From NCBI RefSeq assembly GCF_963678635.1, contig NC_087069.1:38403076-38467075 (forward strand): 64,000 bases of DNA, read 5' to 3'. Position numbers and translations under genes: made by a program. The notes under the pieces were generated by a model. The model was not told the DNA's origin. It worked only from the letters and a program-made list of their open reading frames with translations, and searched no databases. This document shows, one piece after another, positions 32,445 to 43,969 of the stretch (its first letter is position 1; each line of letters opens with the position of its first letter). This stretch comes from Symsagittifera roscoffensis (Eukaryota > Xenacoelomorpha > Acoela > Convolutidae).

Positions 32445-33430
32445 ACATGTCAGTTAAAACTAACGCTTCCCTATTTGTCTAATCATTCAAATAACGTCAC
32501 TGATCTGTTAAAACCATCAATCTTCCAGGTTAGCTGTTCATTTTCTGGTCGATAAAAATTCGAATGCGAAACTGCCTTTTCGTACATATTGGTCGATTGT
32601 CACATACTCCCCGGACATCCCGGTCAATGTCCTCATTGATTCTCGTAGTCTTCCTCAAAATGGTACAGTGCTATCGAACAGAATTTACAAAATGCATAAA
32701 GTCACTTTTATCCACGTCATATTGACTCAATGCAGAATATAAATGACATCATGCTACACAATTATAGCCTTTCAAATTCTTTCACCAATCTGCACTTTCG
32801 AGGATATATTTAAGATAAAACATCGTTATAGACTTTCAATGTCTATGTCCCGATTTAAAACTTTTTCTCCTAAGTTTAAAAGTGTAGGAACGCAGGATAG
32901 TCCTGCCAACCCACAATTTAAAATTATCCTACTATGCTTCTTCCCTTCGGAAATTCAGTTGTTACTGGTCCTGAATATTAAAACTAAGGTACTCGGTGGT
33001 TAGAAGGAACTCTGAAATAATCTACTTCTTCAAAAGATTACCCAAGCCATTCATGTTACCACAAAGTGATCAGCCCTCTTAGTTGATTAAAAACAATCAT
33101 GCTGGCTGGAATATTTTAATAAATTCTCCACTCAAGCCTTGCTAAATAAATAAAAAGTGTCGTTAAGGCCACTAACTAAAATCAAAATGCAAATTTATAA
33201 ATGCAGCAAATTATTTAGTCTTCAAAACTCAACTAAATGTTTTCTTTTCAGTTTCAATTGCAAACTTAATTACTTTGTTTCTCATTTGAGTTTTTTTGTC
33301 CCATACAAAACAATTTTGAGTTTTAACATCTTCTCTTTCGTCGCTTCTTGGTCTCTTCCTTTGTTCGTCGTTAGAAGTTCTAAAACTTCTAAACTCTTCT
33401 AATTTTCTTTCTTTTTGGTTCTTGTTTTTC
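32445..33430. other. No gene recognised
   Basis: AT-rich DNA with only short frames between the repeat copy and the first minus-strand retroelement frame. Confidence 0.5.
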
Positions 33431-33439
33431 GGCCATTTG

Positions 33440-33937
33440 TCAATGTTCCATCTCCTCCTGCTGCGACATTGACTCCGAACTTTCAGTCTCCGTATCTTGC
33501 AACACGTCGGTAGCTATCCTGACGCTCTTGGAAGCAGTCCTCCAACATTTTTGCTCTTCTACTCTTTGTTTACAACAAGGTAGAGGATCAACGTTAAATT
33601 CTCTGTTTCGGCAGAAGCTCTTGTGGAGGCTCAACGTCACGTTTCTCTCCAAGGCTTCCTTCAACATCTCTTCTTTTTCCGTTCCGTCACAATCACTTGT
33701 CCTAGAAGTTCTCTTCACGGCGGTGGTTACTGTATTCCGATGAGTCACGAAAGCTCGTTTATAAGCTCCTGCTCCAATGTCCAGCTGATACGCAATGTAC
33801 ACTCTGCTGTGCTTCGACATATGTTTTTTGGCATACTTGTACAACCATATAGTCATGTTGGCTCTAAACCATGGCATCAGTCGTCTTCTGGCCCATATCT
33901 TTTTCAATTCCATCGAAATAATCAAGATTTTGCACAT
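33440..33937 (-). pseudogene. Unknown retroelement-linked ORF, distal end of the SGNH polyprotein region
   Basis: 165 codons, charged, with a basic N-terminal half (KKIWARRRLMPW), a Cys-rich patch (DPLPCCKQRVEEQKC) and an acidic Ser/Glu tail (QDTETESSESMSQQEEMEH). No family is recognised. Base composition matches the frames upstream on the same strand (to 43.75 kb), and I take it as their downstream end. Between it and 35.2 kb the frames are broken by many stops. Confidence 0.4.
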
Positions 33938-34407
33938 TGTTTAAAAAAGATCTAAATCTTTTAGACAATCCAATTCCTGTAAATGTTCTTTCGTCGGCCT
34001 CCTGTCTTTTGTTCTCCTATACATGAATTTGCAGCGATCATATCGCCATCATAACTCCCAATATCACTATCGTTATGGGCTGTGATGAGTCTGGTAAACC
34101 AATGGAGAGCAATTCTCCGCAGTCCCAGATCAACACCATATTACTACGCCCGGGTGTACCAACCATGTTTGTAGTAAGCAATGGCAGGGGAAATCATCCT
34201 GTGTTGACATGATGCTCCTCCAATTGCGTTTTTCCGAAGCTTCCAGTATTGGTTCCACTTCTATCATCACTCGGTGGACTTCATCATTCTCATCTACTGC
34301 ATTTTAATCAGTGACTGTTGATCCTTTCAGCTTTTGTCTTTCAAAGTCGCTGAAGTTCCCTCTGGCGTATCCCTCGAATTTCTTTCCCAGTATCAATTCC
34401 TACTCCT

Positions 34408-34908
34408 CTATCGTTCTCTCCGGAACTGCTGAGAACATTTTGCACAGTAACTCATAAATTTTTCTGACATTCTTGCTAGTCTTATGCATTTCGGCACTGA
34501 AAAGGCTTGATCGACGATCGTTCTAGTACTTTTCACATCAACCGCTACGAAATGCACTGGGTATCTGCTCCTGCACATTGGAGCCAGAGTTGATCCCACT
34601 AAATATCTCGCTCCTGTCGGTCTTCGATAAGTTTCACTCTGCCGGATGTTCATTTCCGCCTCGATTGCTTCTCTCCACTTTCCAATATACTTCTGCTCAG
34701 TTTGCAACACTCCTGGAAACACTTCTACACTTATGGTCGTAACCATCTCATGCTTTTGTTCTAGATTCAATAGTGATTCCAGAGAACCAAACATGCTGTA
34801 GAATACTTGTGCAGTCATTAGGTTCACCTCGGTTCCTCCATGGCAATTTGCAATCAGTTCCGTTTCTGTTTTCGCCTTCATCACGATGCTCCCAAACAAT
34901 ATCGTCAA
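34408..34908 (-). pseudogene. Unknown retroelement-linked ORF
   Basis: 166 codons with a GARYLVGSTLAPMCRSRYPV patch and VHFVAVDVKSTRTIVDQAF. No recognised domain. The frame is bounded by stops on both sides. It lies in line with the other minus-strand pieces of the SGNH polyprotein region and shares their composition, so it may be a real but decayed part of that gene. Confidence 0.35.
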
Positions 34909-35279
34909 TTGCTTGTGCTGTTTCTCCAGGGTCTTAACGCAATCCAGGCCTCCACAGATGTGACCCTCCGGTCCACAGACTTCCGCCAGGCAGCTACCCG
35001 GTTCGATCCAGTCCTACCTTATCTTCTCCGTTGCTCTTATAGGATGTCGTCATCAAATTATAGATGATGTTCTGGTCACGCAAATTACAGTCTGAGTTCG
35101 ATTCCCTCTGCACATCTTGTGTCGCTCGTAATATCGAATCGGCACTACCATCAAATTCAGCAATTCGTCCGAGAATCCCGGTCCAAACTCCACTCTGTTG
35201 TCAGATTTTGACACCGAGGGTGCAGTCACCTTTTCCTCCAAGACTAGTCCCAGCTTGGTCTGCTGATTAGAAGCGCTTC

Positions 35280-36379
35280 CTATAGTTGCGATTCTTGACG
35301 ACCCGTCACTGCTTGCTCGTAATCAAAGAAGCAATCGCGTATGTCTTCCTTTATGAAGGGGTTGTACGCCATCCCTGTGATCCCGGATACGTAACTGTAT
35401 GAGTTTTTTATGATCGGTTCACAGTATTCACTGGATCTCGGCAGTGCTTCCATAGATTCTTTCGAGAGCCTCAGCTCCTTGTTCGAGAACCTCCATATTT
35501 TGTCTATTTTCTTCATCGGTTCTAGTTCTACGGGTTCTTTCATTTTTACACGCATTGTTTGCTCTGATAGTTGTCGAAAAGTGCTAGCAAGAGCAAGGCT
35601 TTTGCTCGTTCATCGCCTTCTCTTAGCATCTTGACACAAGTGTTCAATAATGGCACTGAAATCTGTTCTATCATAAACCGAATGAAACAGAGTGCGTCTC
35701 TCCGCTTCGTGCAGGCTACTGCTGATCCTTCCTGGGTCATCACATCCCTCACACTTGTCATCAAGAACAACTTTTCTCCCTTCGATCTTTTCGTTTCTTC
35801 CGAATCATACTCCCCGCGAGTCAGTCCAATCATGCACCAAGCGAACCTCAGTGGCCGAGTCGATCAATAACTTGCTCAATCTCCTTTCACACTCGTCGAG
35901 TTTGTCAAGGACTTCCCGCATTAGTGGTCGGTTGAGACCTAGTTTCAAAATTGATTGGGTTCTGTAGCTCTGAACTACTGCCCAGACCTCTTCCATGAAG
36001 GCCACTCTGTCCATTTTGCATCCGGTCCTCTTTTCAAGGTCTCTATGATGCACCTCCTACTCTTCTTCGGGCAAGGTTCCCAAGAAAGGTACTCTGGCAG
36101 TGCCTTCTATCCTTCTTCTCCTTGGTGATTCCTATAAGAGTTTCTGTTCGGCATTTTTAGAATTGCTCGGAGAGCTGCACTCTGGCAAGTTCCGGTTCGT
36201 TCCCATGAAGGCCGACGGAGGTTCCATCGTAGAAATTCCCTCGTCTGCCGGTCAGTCGTCGCTTTCAACGTGTCCGTGCCGTTTTCAAAACTGCTGAGGA
36301 AATTGAATTCCAGGCTGAACATCCCTCCTGTCGAAGCCTTATCGTCTCCTTTCTCGGCTTGATCGGGATCCTGTTGCAT
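35280..36379 (-). pseudogene. Unknown retroelement-linked reading frames, downstream part of unit A
   Basis: Three open pieces in different frames (36379-36107, 36053-35805, 35833-35280) make a mostly helical protein. Recognisable stretches are RVAFMEEVWAVVQSYRTQSI, GEYDSEETKRSKGEKLFLMT and GITGMAYNPFIKEDIRDCFF. The GEYDSE block recurs at 38731-38850 in duplicated unit B (GEYDSEDTKRSEGEKGFLMT). Conservation of this block in two diverged copies, with mostly silent or conservative changes, suggests it was once coding. Function unknown. Confidence 0.45.
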
Positions 36380-36391
36380 AGATTCTTCCGA

Positions 36392-37195
36392 TCAACGGCT
36401 TCCTCCCTGCCCATCGTCTCGTCTCGAATTCTTTCCTGAACTTGAGGGACCTCCCTCTTCACTCCATGCGCCATCAGGAAGTTTCGGTAAAATTAGTCTG
36501 CCAGCGGACTGATTTTCCTCCTCTCCATGAACTACTTTGACCTCTTCATGTCCGAAGGGTGCTAGCATGGTTCTAGTCTGTAGGGTTCCTCCCACCGCTA
36601 ACCCTGGTTTTACACTCGTTAAGATTAGGGAGGCTTCTGGTAAGTCAGCCTTGCCTCTCATAATCATAGGCGCTAGACCCAGTTTCGCCCATTCCTCGTC
36701 GAACCTCCCAGGCTTCGGAGTCGCGGCATTGCTCATTTGTCTCCTCGCTGCTTCATCAGTGTAAGCAAACTGCGTATACTGTAGCACTGCAACGTTTCTG
36801 CCAATGAAACATGGGTTCATCATTTCAGAGAATTTCGCCATTCTCCTCTCGTTGGTCTCAAAGGTTCCCAACCTAGAAGTTTGCACTGCGGAGACTGCTC
36901 CGAGCAGCATCCTTCTTATTAGAGGGATTTCAGGGATTTCCTCCGGCAGTTTCTTGTAATCATCCCAGCCTTTCGTCTCTTCTCTCAGCTTATGGTACGC
37001 AGTCATTAGACGAGGGATTCTCATGATCTCGCCATTCGTTTTATCATGCGGCCTTGAGTTCCAGAGCTTTGGGAACACCTCGATATGTCCTCCATCCACT
37101 TCTCCCATACGATCACGGAAGTTATCGTCAAAGTTAATGACCGTCATCTCTGGCTCCGATATCTTTGCAAACAAAAGGTCTTCACTCATAAGCAT
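36392..37195 (-). pseudogene. Unknown retroelement-linked ORF, C-terminal part of unit A
   Basis: 267 codons open. Starts LMSEDLLFAKISEPEMTVIN and continues through GEVDGGHIEVFP, IPEIPLIRRMLLGAVSAVQT, NPCFIGRNVAVLQYTQFAYT and ATPKPGRFDEEWAKLGLAPM. It looks like a structured alpha/beta protein ending in a Ser/Gly-rich tail. No family is recognised. The first 40 or so residues recur at 39400-39520 in unit B, where the match stops abruptly. Confidence 0.5.
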
Positions 37196-38730
37196 TCGCA
37201 GTACACGACGGTCACATCAATTCAGCTCGCTTCTGTCGACTGCTGATATGAGGTTCAGGTTTATGCTTCCCCCTTAACATCAGGCTTCCACCTTAACCAC
37301 CTGTATACTTCCACCTTAACCACCTGTATGCTTCCACCTTAACATCAAGGAATGCAAACGTGACTGCAGGTCCGGTCCATATATGAACGTCACGAACTCC
37401 GTGGCTCCTCTGATCAATGCTAAGGCATCGGTCCTCATAGCTAAGCTCAGATCAGTTAGTAGAGGCTTGCCTCCAATCTGACGTCGCACGTCTTCCTCCC
37501 TCTGAATTGAATCGTTTCGTCCTCTCCTGTTCCAAAGCGATTATGCTGCAGGAGGTACTGGATAAGAGTATGTCGCAAATCTCTTATCTTGTTCCAGGAA
37601 TGCGTAGATCGTTTCACGTCAAATTTCCTCACGTTCTCTCTCATCTGCTCCGGATAGTATGTCAAATTCATCAATCCTCCCAAGTTTCCATGCGTTATCG
37701 CGATCAACGTTAGAAGTCCATCTAGTCGCAAATTATGCACTCCCTCTGTGAGCAGTATCGCTGGTCCTTTCAAAAAGTTCTCTGATCTGAACGCCACGAA
37801 CAGGGCTAGTATTTCAACGATCGATACTTCTCCGACTACTTGGAGGAATTCTTTTATCAGATATCGAGAAAGTGAAGGTTATATTTTCGCCAAGAAGGAC
37901 GCTCCTAGCCCTTCCAACATGCTGTCAGTCCGGTCAAAGCCTTCTTCTCCCTTCACATTCTATGTCCATAAAGCTTCCAGGGTCACTTGGCACACTCTGG
38001 TCACGAACTCGGCTGATTTCTCTTCAGCATTTTTGGCCAGGTTTACCTCGTTCACTGAGTAGGTATGATCTTCCTGATCATCACTGCGCCTCGCTCGAAA
38101 GCATCCGCGCCCAATGCTGCTATCCCAGTTTAGCCACTTCTTAGCCTCTGGTTTCGTTCTCAAAACCATCGCTTCAAAGTGAGCTCTGGTCTCCTTGGAG
38201 TTCTTCCTTCTCTTTCCTTGTCTTTTATCTCCATTCCTCGGAACCATAAATCGTTTGACATCGTCACGATTACTCTATGGTCATCGTCAATTCCTAGCTT
38301 CAACTTGAGCTGTCGGCTGAATTTGAACAGTTCCAACCCCAGTACCTCGTCTAACACTAGCATGTGTAGTTATTGGTGTTTAAATCGTCGCATCGCATTT
38401 GAGATGTCGGACCACACTGCAGGTAATTCAGCCCTGAGTGGCCTCAGATTCTCCGTCTCTATTCCACGATTTGGGGCAGATATGATCACGTCATTTTTCC
38501 CTTCCGAGAGCAAAGCCACCATCGCAAACACAAAATTTAGTCCAGCCGGGAGCTGTGCATATCCCGGAGACAGTGCAAACACGGCTCTCGGTGTTAATCT
38601 TGGCGAAGGCACCTTCTTTCAGAGTGTCCACTACTTCACCCATTGATTCGAGGCTATCCTTTATAGCTAGCCACACAGCGTCTTCGGCTGCCGTGGGCTC
38701 CCTGAGTCTGCTCAGGAAACCCCTACTGTT
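37069..38730. repeat. Tandem duplication, unit A core
   Basis: Matches 39399-41037 at high identity across its length, from gggaacacctcgatatgtcc to aggaaacccctactgt. A cluster of short repeats (cttccaccttaaccacctgt) at 37265-37350 also recurs in unit B. Confidence 0.85.
37456..38612 (-). pseudogene. Unit A of duplicated SGNH-polyprotein C-terminal region
   Basis: Broken minus-strand frames, from high to low coordinate: FALSPGYAQLPAGLNFVFAM, VLDEVLGLELFKFSRQLKLK, MSNDLWFRGMEIK and GPAILLTEGVHNLRLDGLLT. The same series occurs in unit B at 39790-41178 about 2.3 kb away with few differences. Unit A lacks the start of the GMNDYLH domain. Protein type unknown. Confidence 0.55.
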
Positions 38731-39016
38731 CCCCATCAGATCCCTCACACTCGTCATCAAGAACCCCTTTTCTCCCTCCGATCTTTTCGTGTCTTCCGAA
38801 TCATACTCCCCGCGAGTCAGTCCAATCATGCACCAAGCGAACCTCAGTTGTATCTCTGTTCTCACATAAGGTATTGCTATCAGAGCGTGTATCTTCGGCG
38901 TGGTTCACATTTCTTCTTCGAAGTATCGTAACACTACCGCTCTCCATGGAAGGCTCACCAACTGCTCGATCGTTTCCACGTGCATTTCAGACAATACCAG
39001 AGGGTGGTGCCTTGCA

Positions 39017-39398
39017 TCATCGTCTCCAAATAACCATCCATGGCACTTTTGTCTTCCAGAGCCCTCTGGCCGAATTTCTGTTTTCTAAAATCTCAATGTA
39101 TCCACCGGCAGGTTCATCAATCGATACAGTTTCCGACACTGTCAGTCGGTAATATTCCACTGGGACCAGCCGTCCTAAGACGCTTCCCTTACCGTGATTC
39201 ATGGGAGACGGTTTGAAGTCTTTAAGAGTACTCTTCCAACATTGGCTGAGTATCTCCATTTCAAACGTTGCTTCAGTCAGAGTGCGATCACTCTTCTTAG
39301 TTTTGTAACTGGCTGATTTTATTCCTGTCATGAGAATGGGTGGCACTATCGCTACGTCAGTCAACATCCTGTCTGTGCCGGGCAACATCCTGTGTCTG
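39017..39398 (-). pseudogene. Unknown reading frame between units B and A
   Basis: Codes VAIVPPILMTGIKSASYKTK and SVLGRLVPVEYYRLTVSETV before a stop. No family is recognised. It follows the end of the unit B core in the same orientation and is probably a part of the polyprotein that unit A shows in a decayed or deleted state. Confidence 0.35.
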
Positions 39399-41037
39399 TG
39401 CTGGGAACACCTCGATGTGTCCTCCATCCACTTCTCCCATACGATCACGGAAGTTATCGTCAAGGTTAATGACCGTCATCTCTGGCTCCGATATCTTTGC
39501 AAACAATAGGTCTTCACTCATGAGCATTCGCAGTACACGATGCTCACATCAATTCAGCTCGCTTCCGTCGACTGCTGATATGAGGTTCAGGTGTATGCTT
39601 CCACCTTAACATCAGGCTTCCACCTTAACCACCTGTATGCTTCCACCTTAACCACCTGTATGCTTCCACCTTAACACCAGGGAACGCAAACGTGACTGCA
39701 GGTCCGGTCCACATATATGATCGTCAAGAACTCCGTGGCTCCTCTGATCAATGCTAAGGCATCGGTCCTCATAGCTAAGCTCAGATCAGTTAGTAGAGGC
39801 TTGCCTCCAATCTGACGTCGCACGTCTTCCTCCCTCTTAATTGAATCGTTTCGTCCTCTCCTGTTCCAAAGCGATTCTGCTGCAGGGGGTACTGGATAAG
39901 AGTATGTCGCAAATCTCTTATCTTGTTCCAGGAATCCGTAGATTGTTTCACGTCGAACTTCCTCACGTTCTCTCTCATCTGCTCCGGATAGTGTGTCAAA
40001 TTCATCAATCCTCCCAAGTTTCCATGCGTTATCGCGATCAACGTTAGAAGTCCATCTAGTCGCAAATTATGCACTCCCTCTGTGAGCAGTATCGCTGGTC
40101 CTTTCACAAAATTCTCTGCTCTGAACGCCACGAACAGGGCTAGTATTTCAACGATCGATACTTCTCCGACTACTTGGAGGAATTCTTTTATCAGATATCG
40201 AGAAAGTGAAGGTTATATTTTCGCCAAGAAGGACGCGGTCCATCCGGCTCCTAGCCCTTCCAACATGCTGTCAGTCCGGTCAAAGCCTTCTTCTCCCATC
40301 ACATCCCTTCACAACTCGGTATGATCTTACTGATTATACACAAGTAGGTATCTTACTGATCATACACAAGTAGGTATGATCTTCCTGATCATCACTGGGC
40401 CTCGCTCGAAAGCATCCGCGCCCAGGGCTGCTATCCGAGTTTAGCCACTTCTTAGCCTCTGGTTTCGTTCTCAAAACCATCGCTTCCAAGTAAGCTCTGG
40501 TCTCCTTGGAGTTCTTCTTTCTCTGTCCTTCCTCTTTTATCTCCATTCCTCGGAACCATAAATCGTTTGACATCGCCACGATTAATCTATGGTCATCGTC
40601 AACTCCTGGCTTCAACTTGAGCTGTCGGCTGAAGTTGGACAGTTCCAACCCAGTACCTCGTCTAACACTAGCATGTGTAGTTAATGGTGTTTAAATCCTC
40701 GCATCCCATTTGAGATGTCGGACCACACCGCAGGTAATTCAGCCCTGAGTGGCCTCAGATTCTCCGTCTCTATTCCGCAATTTGGGGCAGATATGATCAT
40801 GTCATATTTCCCTTCCGAGAGCAAAACCACCATTGCAAACACAAAGTTTAGTCCAGCCGGGAGCTGTGCATATCCCGGAGACAGTGCAAACACGGATTTC
40901 GGTGTTATCTTGGCGAAGGCACCTTCTCTCAGAGTGTCCACTACTTCACCCATTGATTCGAGGCTCTCCTTTGTAGCTGGCCACACAGCGTCTTCGGCTG
41001 TCGTGGGCTCTCTGAGTCTGCTCAGGAAACCCCTACT
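39399..41037. repeat. Tandem duplication, unit B core
   Basis: Direct copy of 37069-38730. Its left limit (39399) is abrupt: beyond it unit B continues into sequence that, after an apparent internal deletion, rejoins the unit A downstream part at 38731-38850. Short repeats at 39590-39680 match those in unit A. Confidence 0.85.
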
Positions 41038-41178
41038 GTGTAGATAGTCGTTCATGCCAGCAAATACGATTTTGATTGGGTTCATTTCTGTCTGTCGTTG
41101 TAACCCGATTGCCATCGACACAGATTGCATTAGATCCAGGTCGACCGCTGCCAACATTATAACATCAGGCCAAAACAA
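39790..41178 (-). pseudogene. Unit B: second SGNH-like block and C-terminal region
   Basis: Opens with PDVIMLAAVDLDLMQSVSMA and then PIKIVFAGMNDYLHSRGFLS. GMND is the pattern of SGNH block III (G-x-N-D), so a second, less complete SGNH-like fold is possible. It continues with FALSPGYAQLPAGLNFVFAM and ISAPNCGIETENLRPL, then in shifted frames MSNDLWFRGMEIK and GPAILLTEGVHNLRLDGLLT. It is diverged from unit A by point changes and small indels. Composition differs from the AT-rich surroundings. Confidence 0.5.
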
Positions 41179-41400
41179 AGACTTAGAGGTTTACACGAAG
41201 TCTGAACTCGCGACAACCATGATTTTTGCCTTCCTCATTTCTGCTTTGTCATATGCAGCGAAGATGGTCTCATCTTTCTTGTTCGCCTCCAATCCACCGT
41301 ATCTCTGAACATCGCCTTCTTGGTTTACTTGTTTCGGGTACGCTTTTTTTTACTTGACGTGGGGGTGCTTTCATCTGCCTGAACATTTTTACGTGTTGTC

Positions 41401-42072
41401 CTATTGGTGCCCTCGTCGCCAAGAATCTTCTGGGTCTTTCTTCTCAATTTCCTTCATCGTGTGATTCAGCTTCACTTCTTGCAATGGTCTCGCATTCACT
41501 GGACCCATTGTATTGTTTGAGGGCAGTCCCTCTAAGTCGGTAAATCTCAAAGCGGTTGTAGAGCTGAAGTTTATGCCAGCGGCTGTCAACCAGTCCTCGC
41601 CTGTTATTGAATACAGTCCAATGACAGACAAGCTCGCTCCATTTAACATCCTCAAGGCATCTGCTGCAAAGCTCACCGTCTGAAGGTTCAATTTCATCAG
41701 ATCCTGTTTGCATGTATGCCAGGGAGAAGGTAAGGACCTCGACCACATCAAAGAGCTCCTGTCTGGACGTCGCTCCTCTCGGCTGGTACTCGTCGTCTCT
41801 GATCTTGAGGTGCGTGTCGTCTCCGCGGTCGGATTGACAGGTCCTAATCTTCGTCTTGGATGGACGGTTCTTCTCACTGGCGCTTCCCCCAATCGATCTT
41901 GTACATTTGTGCTTTGCCCTGGCTCGATAGAGCTTTGCGGCCTGTAGGTCGTCACGGCTGGGACCGTTCCCAAACGTGTTTCTAAGTTAGGGTGCAAAAA
42001 GGTTGAAATTGCCGGCTCATTCGAGGTTTCTTCCTTCTTCAGCACTCCCGTGTCAAAGAGCTCGACTTCCAT
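41401..42072 (-). pseudogene. Linker region of the SGNH polyprotein
   Basis: 223 codons open, continuing directly from the SGNH domain (MEVELFDTGVLKKEETSNEP). It is rich in Arg, Ser, Thr and Pro in the middle, then turns into a compact segment with LNGASLSVIGLYSITGEDWL and INFSSTTALRFTDLEGLPSN. No domain is recognised. It ends near a Lys/Glu-rich tail. Confidence 0.45.
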
Positions 42073-42600
42073 TTCATCCAGTCGCTCTTGGAAGATTCTG
42101 TTCTACCAGGCTTGTCCTTCAATGCTATCAAAGTGGATTCCATTGGTGGTTAATCTGGCCTGATCCATAGCTCTCAGCTCATGTTCAATATCCATAAGGA
42201 TCATCCGCCCAGCGTTCTGACTCGCCAAGTTCCTTATTATATTGTTCCACCTGATGACTCCCTCATTATGTCTTTCTTCTTCCTATCGCTGTCAACATTT
42301 TTTGTGCTCATGGTTACGGTGCAGACGGTCAGTACCGCGCACATGAGCTTATGCCAGAGAGTAGTAAAGAGTCACACCATCATCGACTCCCATAGTTCCT
42401 CTTGCTCATCTGAGCCTCTTGATACATTATTCGTCCCTATTAAGATCATTATCTTAGGGATCCTCCCTGGGTTCATCAGCTCCACCATCCGAAATAGCTG
42501 GGCTATCGTTGCACCTCCAAAGGCCATCACCGTAGTGATCCAGGAGGTGCTCAAATTCTGGAGCACCCTGACTAAGCTGTCACCCAGTATCAGATGTCAT
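42050..42600 (-). pseudogene. SGNH hydrolase domain of a retroelement-type polyprotein
   Basis: About 180 codons carry the SGNH (GDSL) blocks in order. LILGDSLVRVL at 42593-42561 holds the catalytic Ser (GDSL, 42584-42573). AFGGATIAQL is block II. KIMILIGTNNVSRGSDEQ is block III (GTNN at 42437-42426). TTNGIHFDSIEGQAW is block V with the catalytic His (NGIHF at 42144-42130). Spacing fits a normal SGNH domain. Members are esterases, lipases or deacetylases; substrate here unknown. The frame breaks between blocks III and V, and a TAG follows block V, so it is a decayed copy. It sits between a coiled-coil ORF and the linker ORF. Confidence 0.72.
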
Positions 42601-42625
42601 GTCCATAGTGGCGGTTGCTACAGGT

Positions 42626-43753
42626 TTACTGCTGGGTTCCAAGTGGACTGAAGAAGGCTCGCGAATCAGTGTCCAGAACTCCCGTGAAGCTATACTTCAA
42701 CTGGATGTTCTTCTGCACGTCAATTATTTGGGACATTTTCTTCATCGGTACTTCTCGTATCTTTCTGTCTGGAACCTTAGAGCTCTTTTTTGGTAACGTT
42801 GTATCACTAACTTCCGTTCTCGTCATCATCTCTTGGGAGAGTTGCACTCTGCCCGTGTCATCTATTGTTCCGTAGGGTGCAGTCACCCCGGAACCTGGCG
42901 CATTCCTATAAGCGATCAATCTCCAGCTGTTTCTATCAATTTTCGCTCGACCAGTTGTAGCTGGGAGTCGCGTCTCCGTCGTTTGACTCAACTCGAGAGG
43001 CGTCAAAAATTCTATCGGGGACTGCCCACGAGGAATGTTCTTTGCAGGTATCACTTTCTCTACGGCTGTCGTCAACGCCAGCCGCTCCGATCGCTCTTTG
43101 TACCCTCGCCTCAAGCGCTCTATTTCTTCACCCTGCTTCTTGTTACAATCTTCGAACAATTTCTTCCACATGTCTCTATCTTCTTCTGTACCGAGCATGG
43201 TCTTGGTTATTTCGTCCAGCTCCCCTCTGGTATTCTCCAGTTGTTCTATCGTTCCGTCAAGATCTTGCATGGTTTCGTTCGTCTGAACCTCCTCCTCTAC
43301 TCTCGCCCTCTTTGTTGGCACAGCTGCTCTCAGTTGTGAATAAGACGAGGCAGCCTCGCTGTTCATTTCCTGATGCATCCTCCTCAATCAATCCAGGACT
43401 AGTCTTGGTCGCAGAAACATCTCACCTGGTTGGTAGCTCCTCGAAGTTTCCAATCCAGGTTCGTTCGCCAAGTCACTTCCTGAGAGAGCCCCGTTTCTCC
43501 ACCTCATCACTCTCATGTTCGGGCGGTCTAGTACTCCTCTTTCTCCATATGCTGCCATCAATAAGACTTCCGTGGGGCGGTCCCCACGGTTATCATGCCC
43601 CAAGATGTTTAATAAGGTGGCCAGCAATATGACTAACTCTGGGTCCTCCAGAGTGAAGTCTCGATTCATCAGCCGACGATAGATCGCATCTATCATCGGT
43701 CCCACATATGCCTCTGCCAGGTCCATCAATTCGTTCAAGTTAAAGTTGTCCAT
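42626..43753 (-). pseudogene. N-terminal part of the SGNH polyprotein with coiled coil
   Basis: Starts at an ATG in good context (GAACATGGAC). It codes 121 residues (MDNFNLNELMDLAEAYVGPM), then one TGA at 43390-43388, then 253 more in the same frame. The second part contains a coiled coil (TIEQLENTRGELDEITKTML, then a heptad-like Glu/Arg run) and ends in a loop with SPIEFLTPLELSQTTETRLP. The single in-frame TGA could be a mutation or a readthrough site. The order coiled coil then hydrolase resembles ORF1 proteins of some non-LTR retrotransposons, which suggests a gag-like role. No family is recognised. Confidence 0.55.
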
Positions 43754-43969
43754 GTTCCTTCAGATTAAATTCTATTATCGGTTTGATGAATTGAAATCAA
43801 GTGAATGATTAAATGATTAATCAGAATCTAGAAAAGAGGTCGCGAATATCACATTTGTCAACTTTACACTTATTTTATATTAAAATTTATTTAAAACAGT
43901 CAGATTAAAAGATTTTGATCCTAAAATTTATTAAAATCAGTTCGTTGCTAAAATTTTGGAATTCGACCT

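Noticed and set aside
33157-33402. 81-codon plus-strand frame
   Set aside because: AT-rich, Phe/Ser-rich, no motif and not conserved in any repeat copy.
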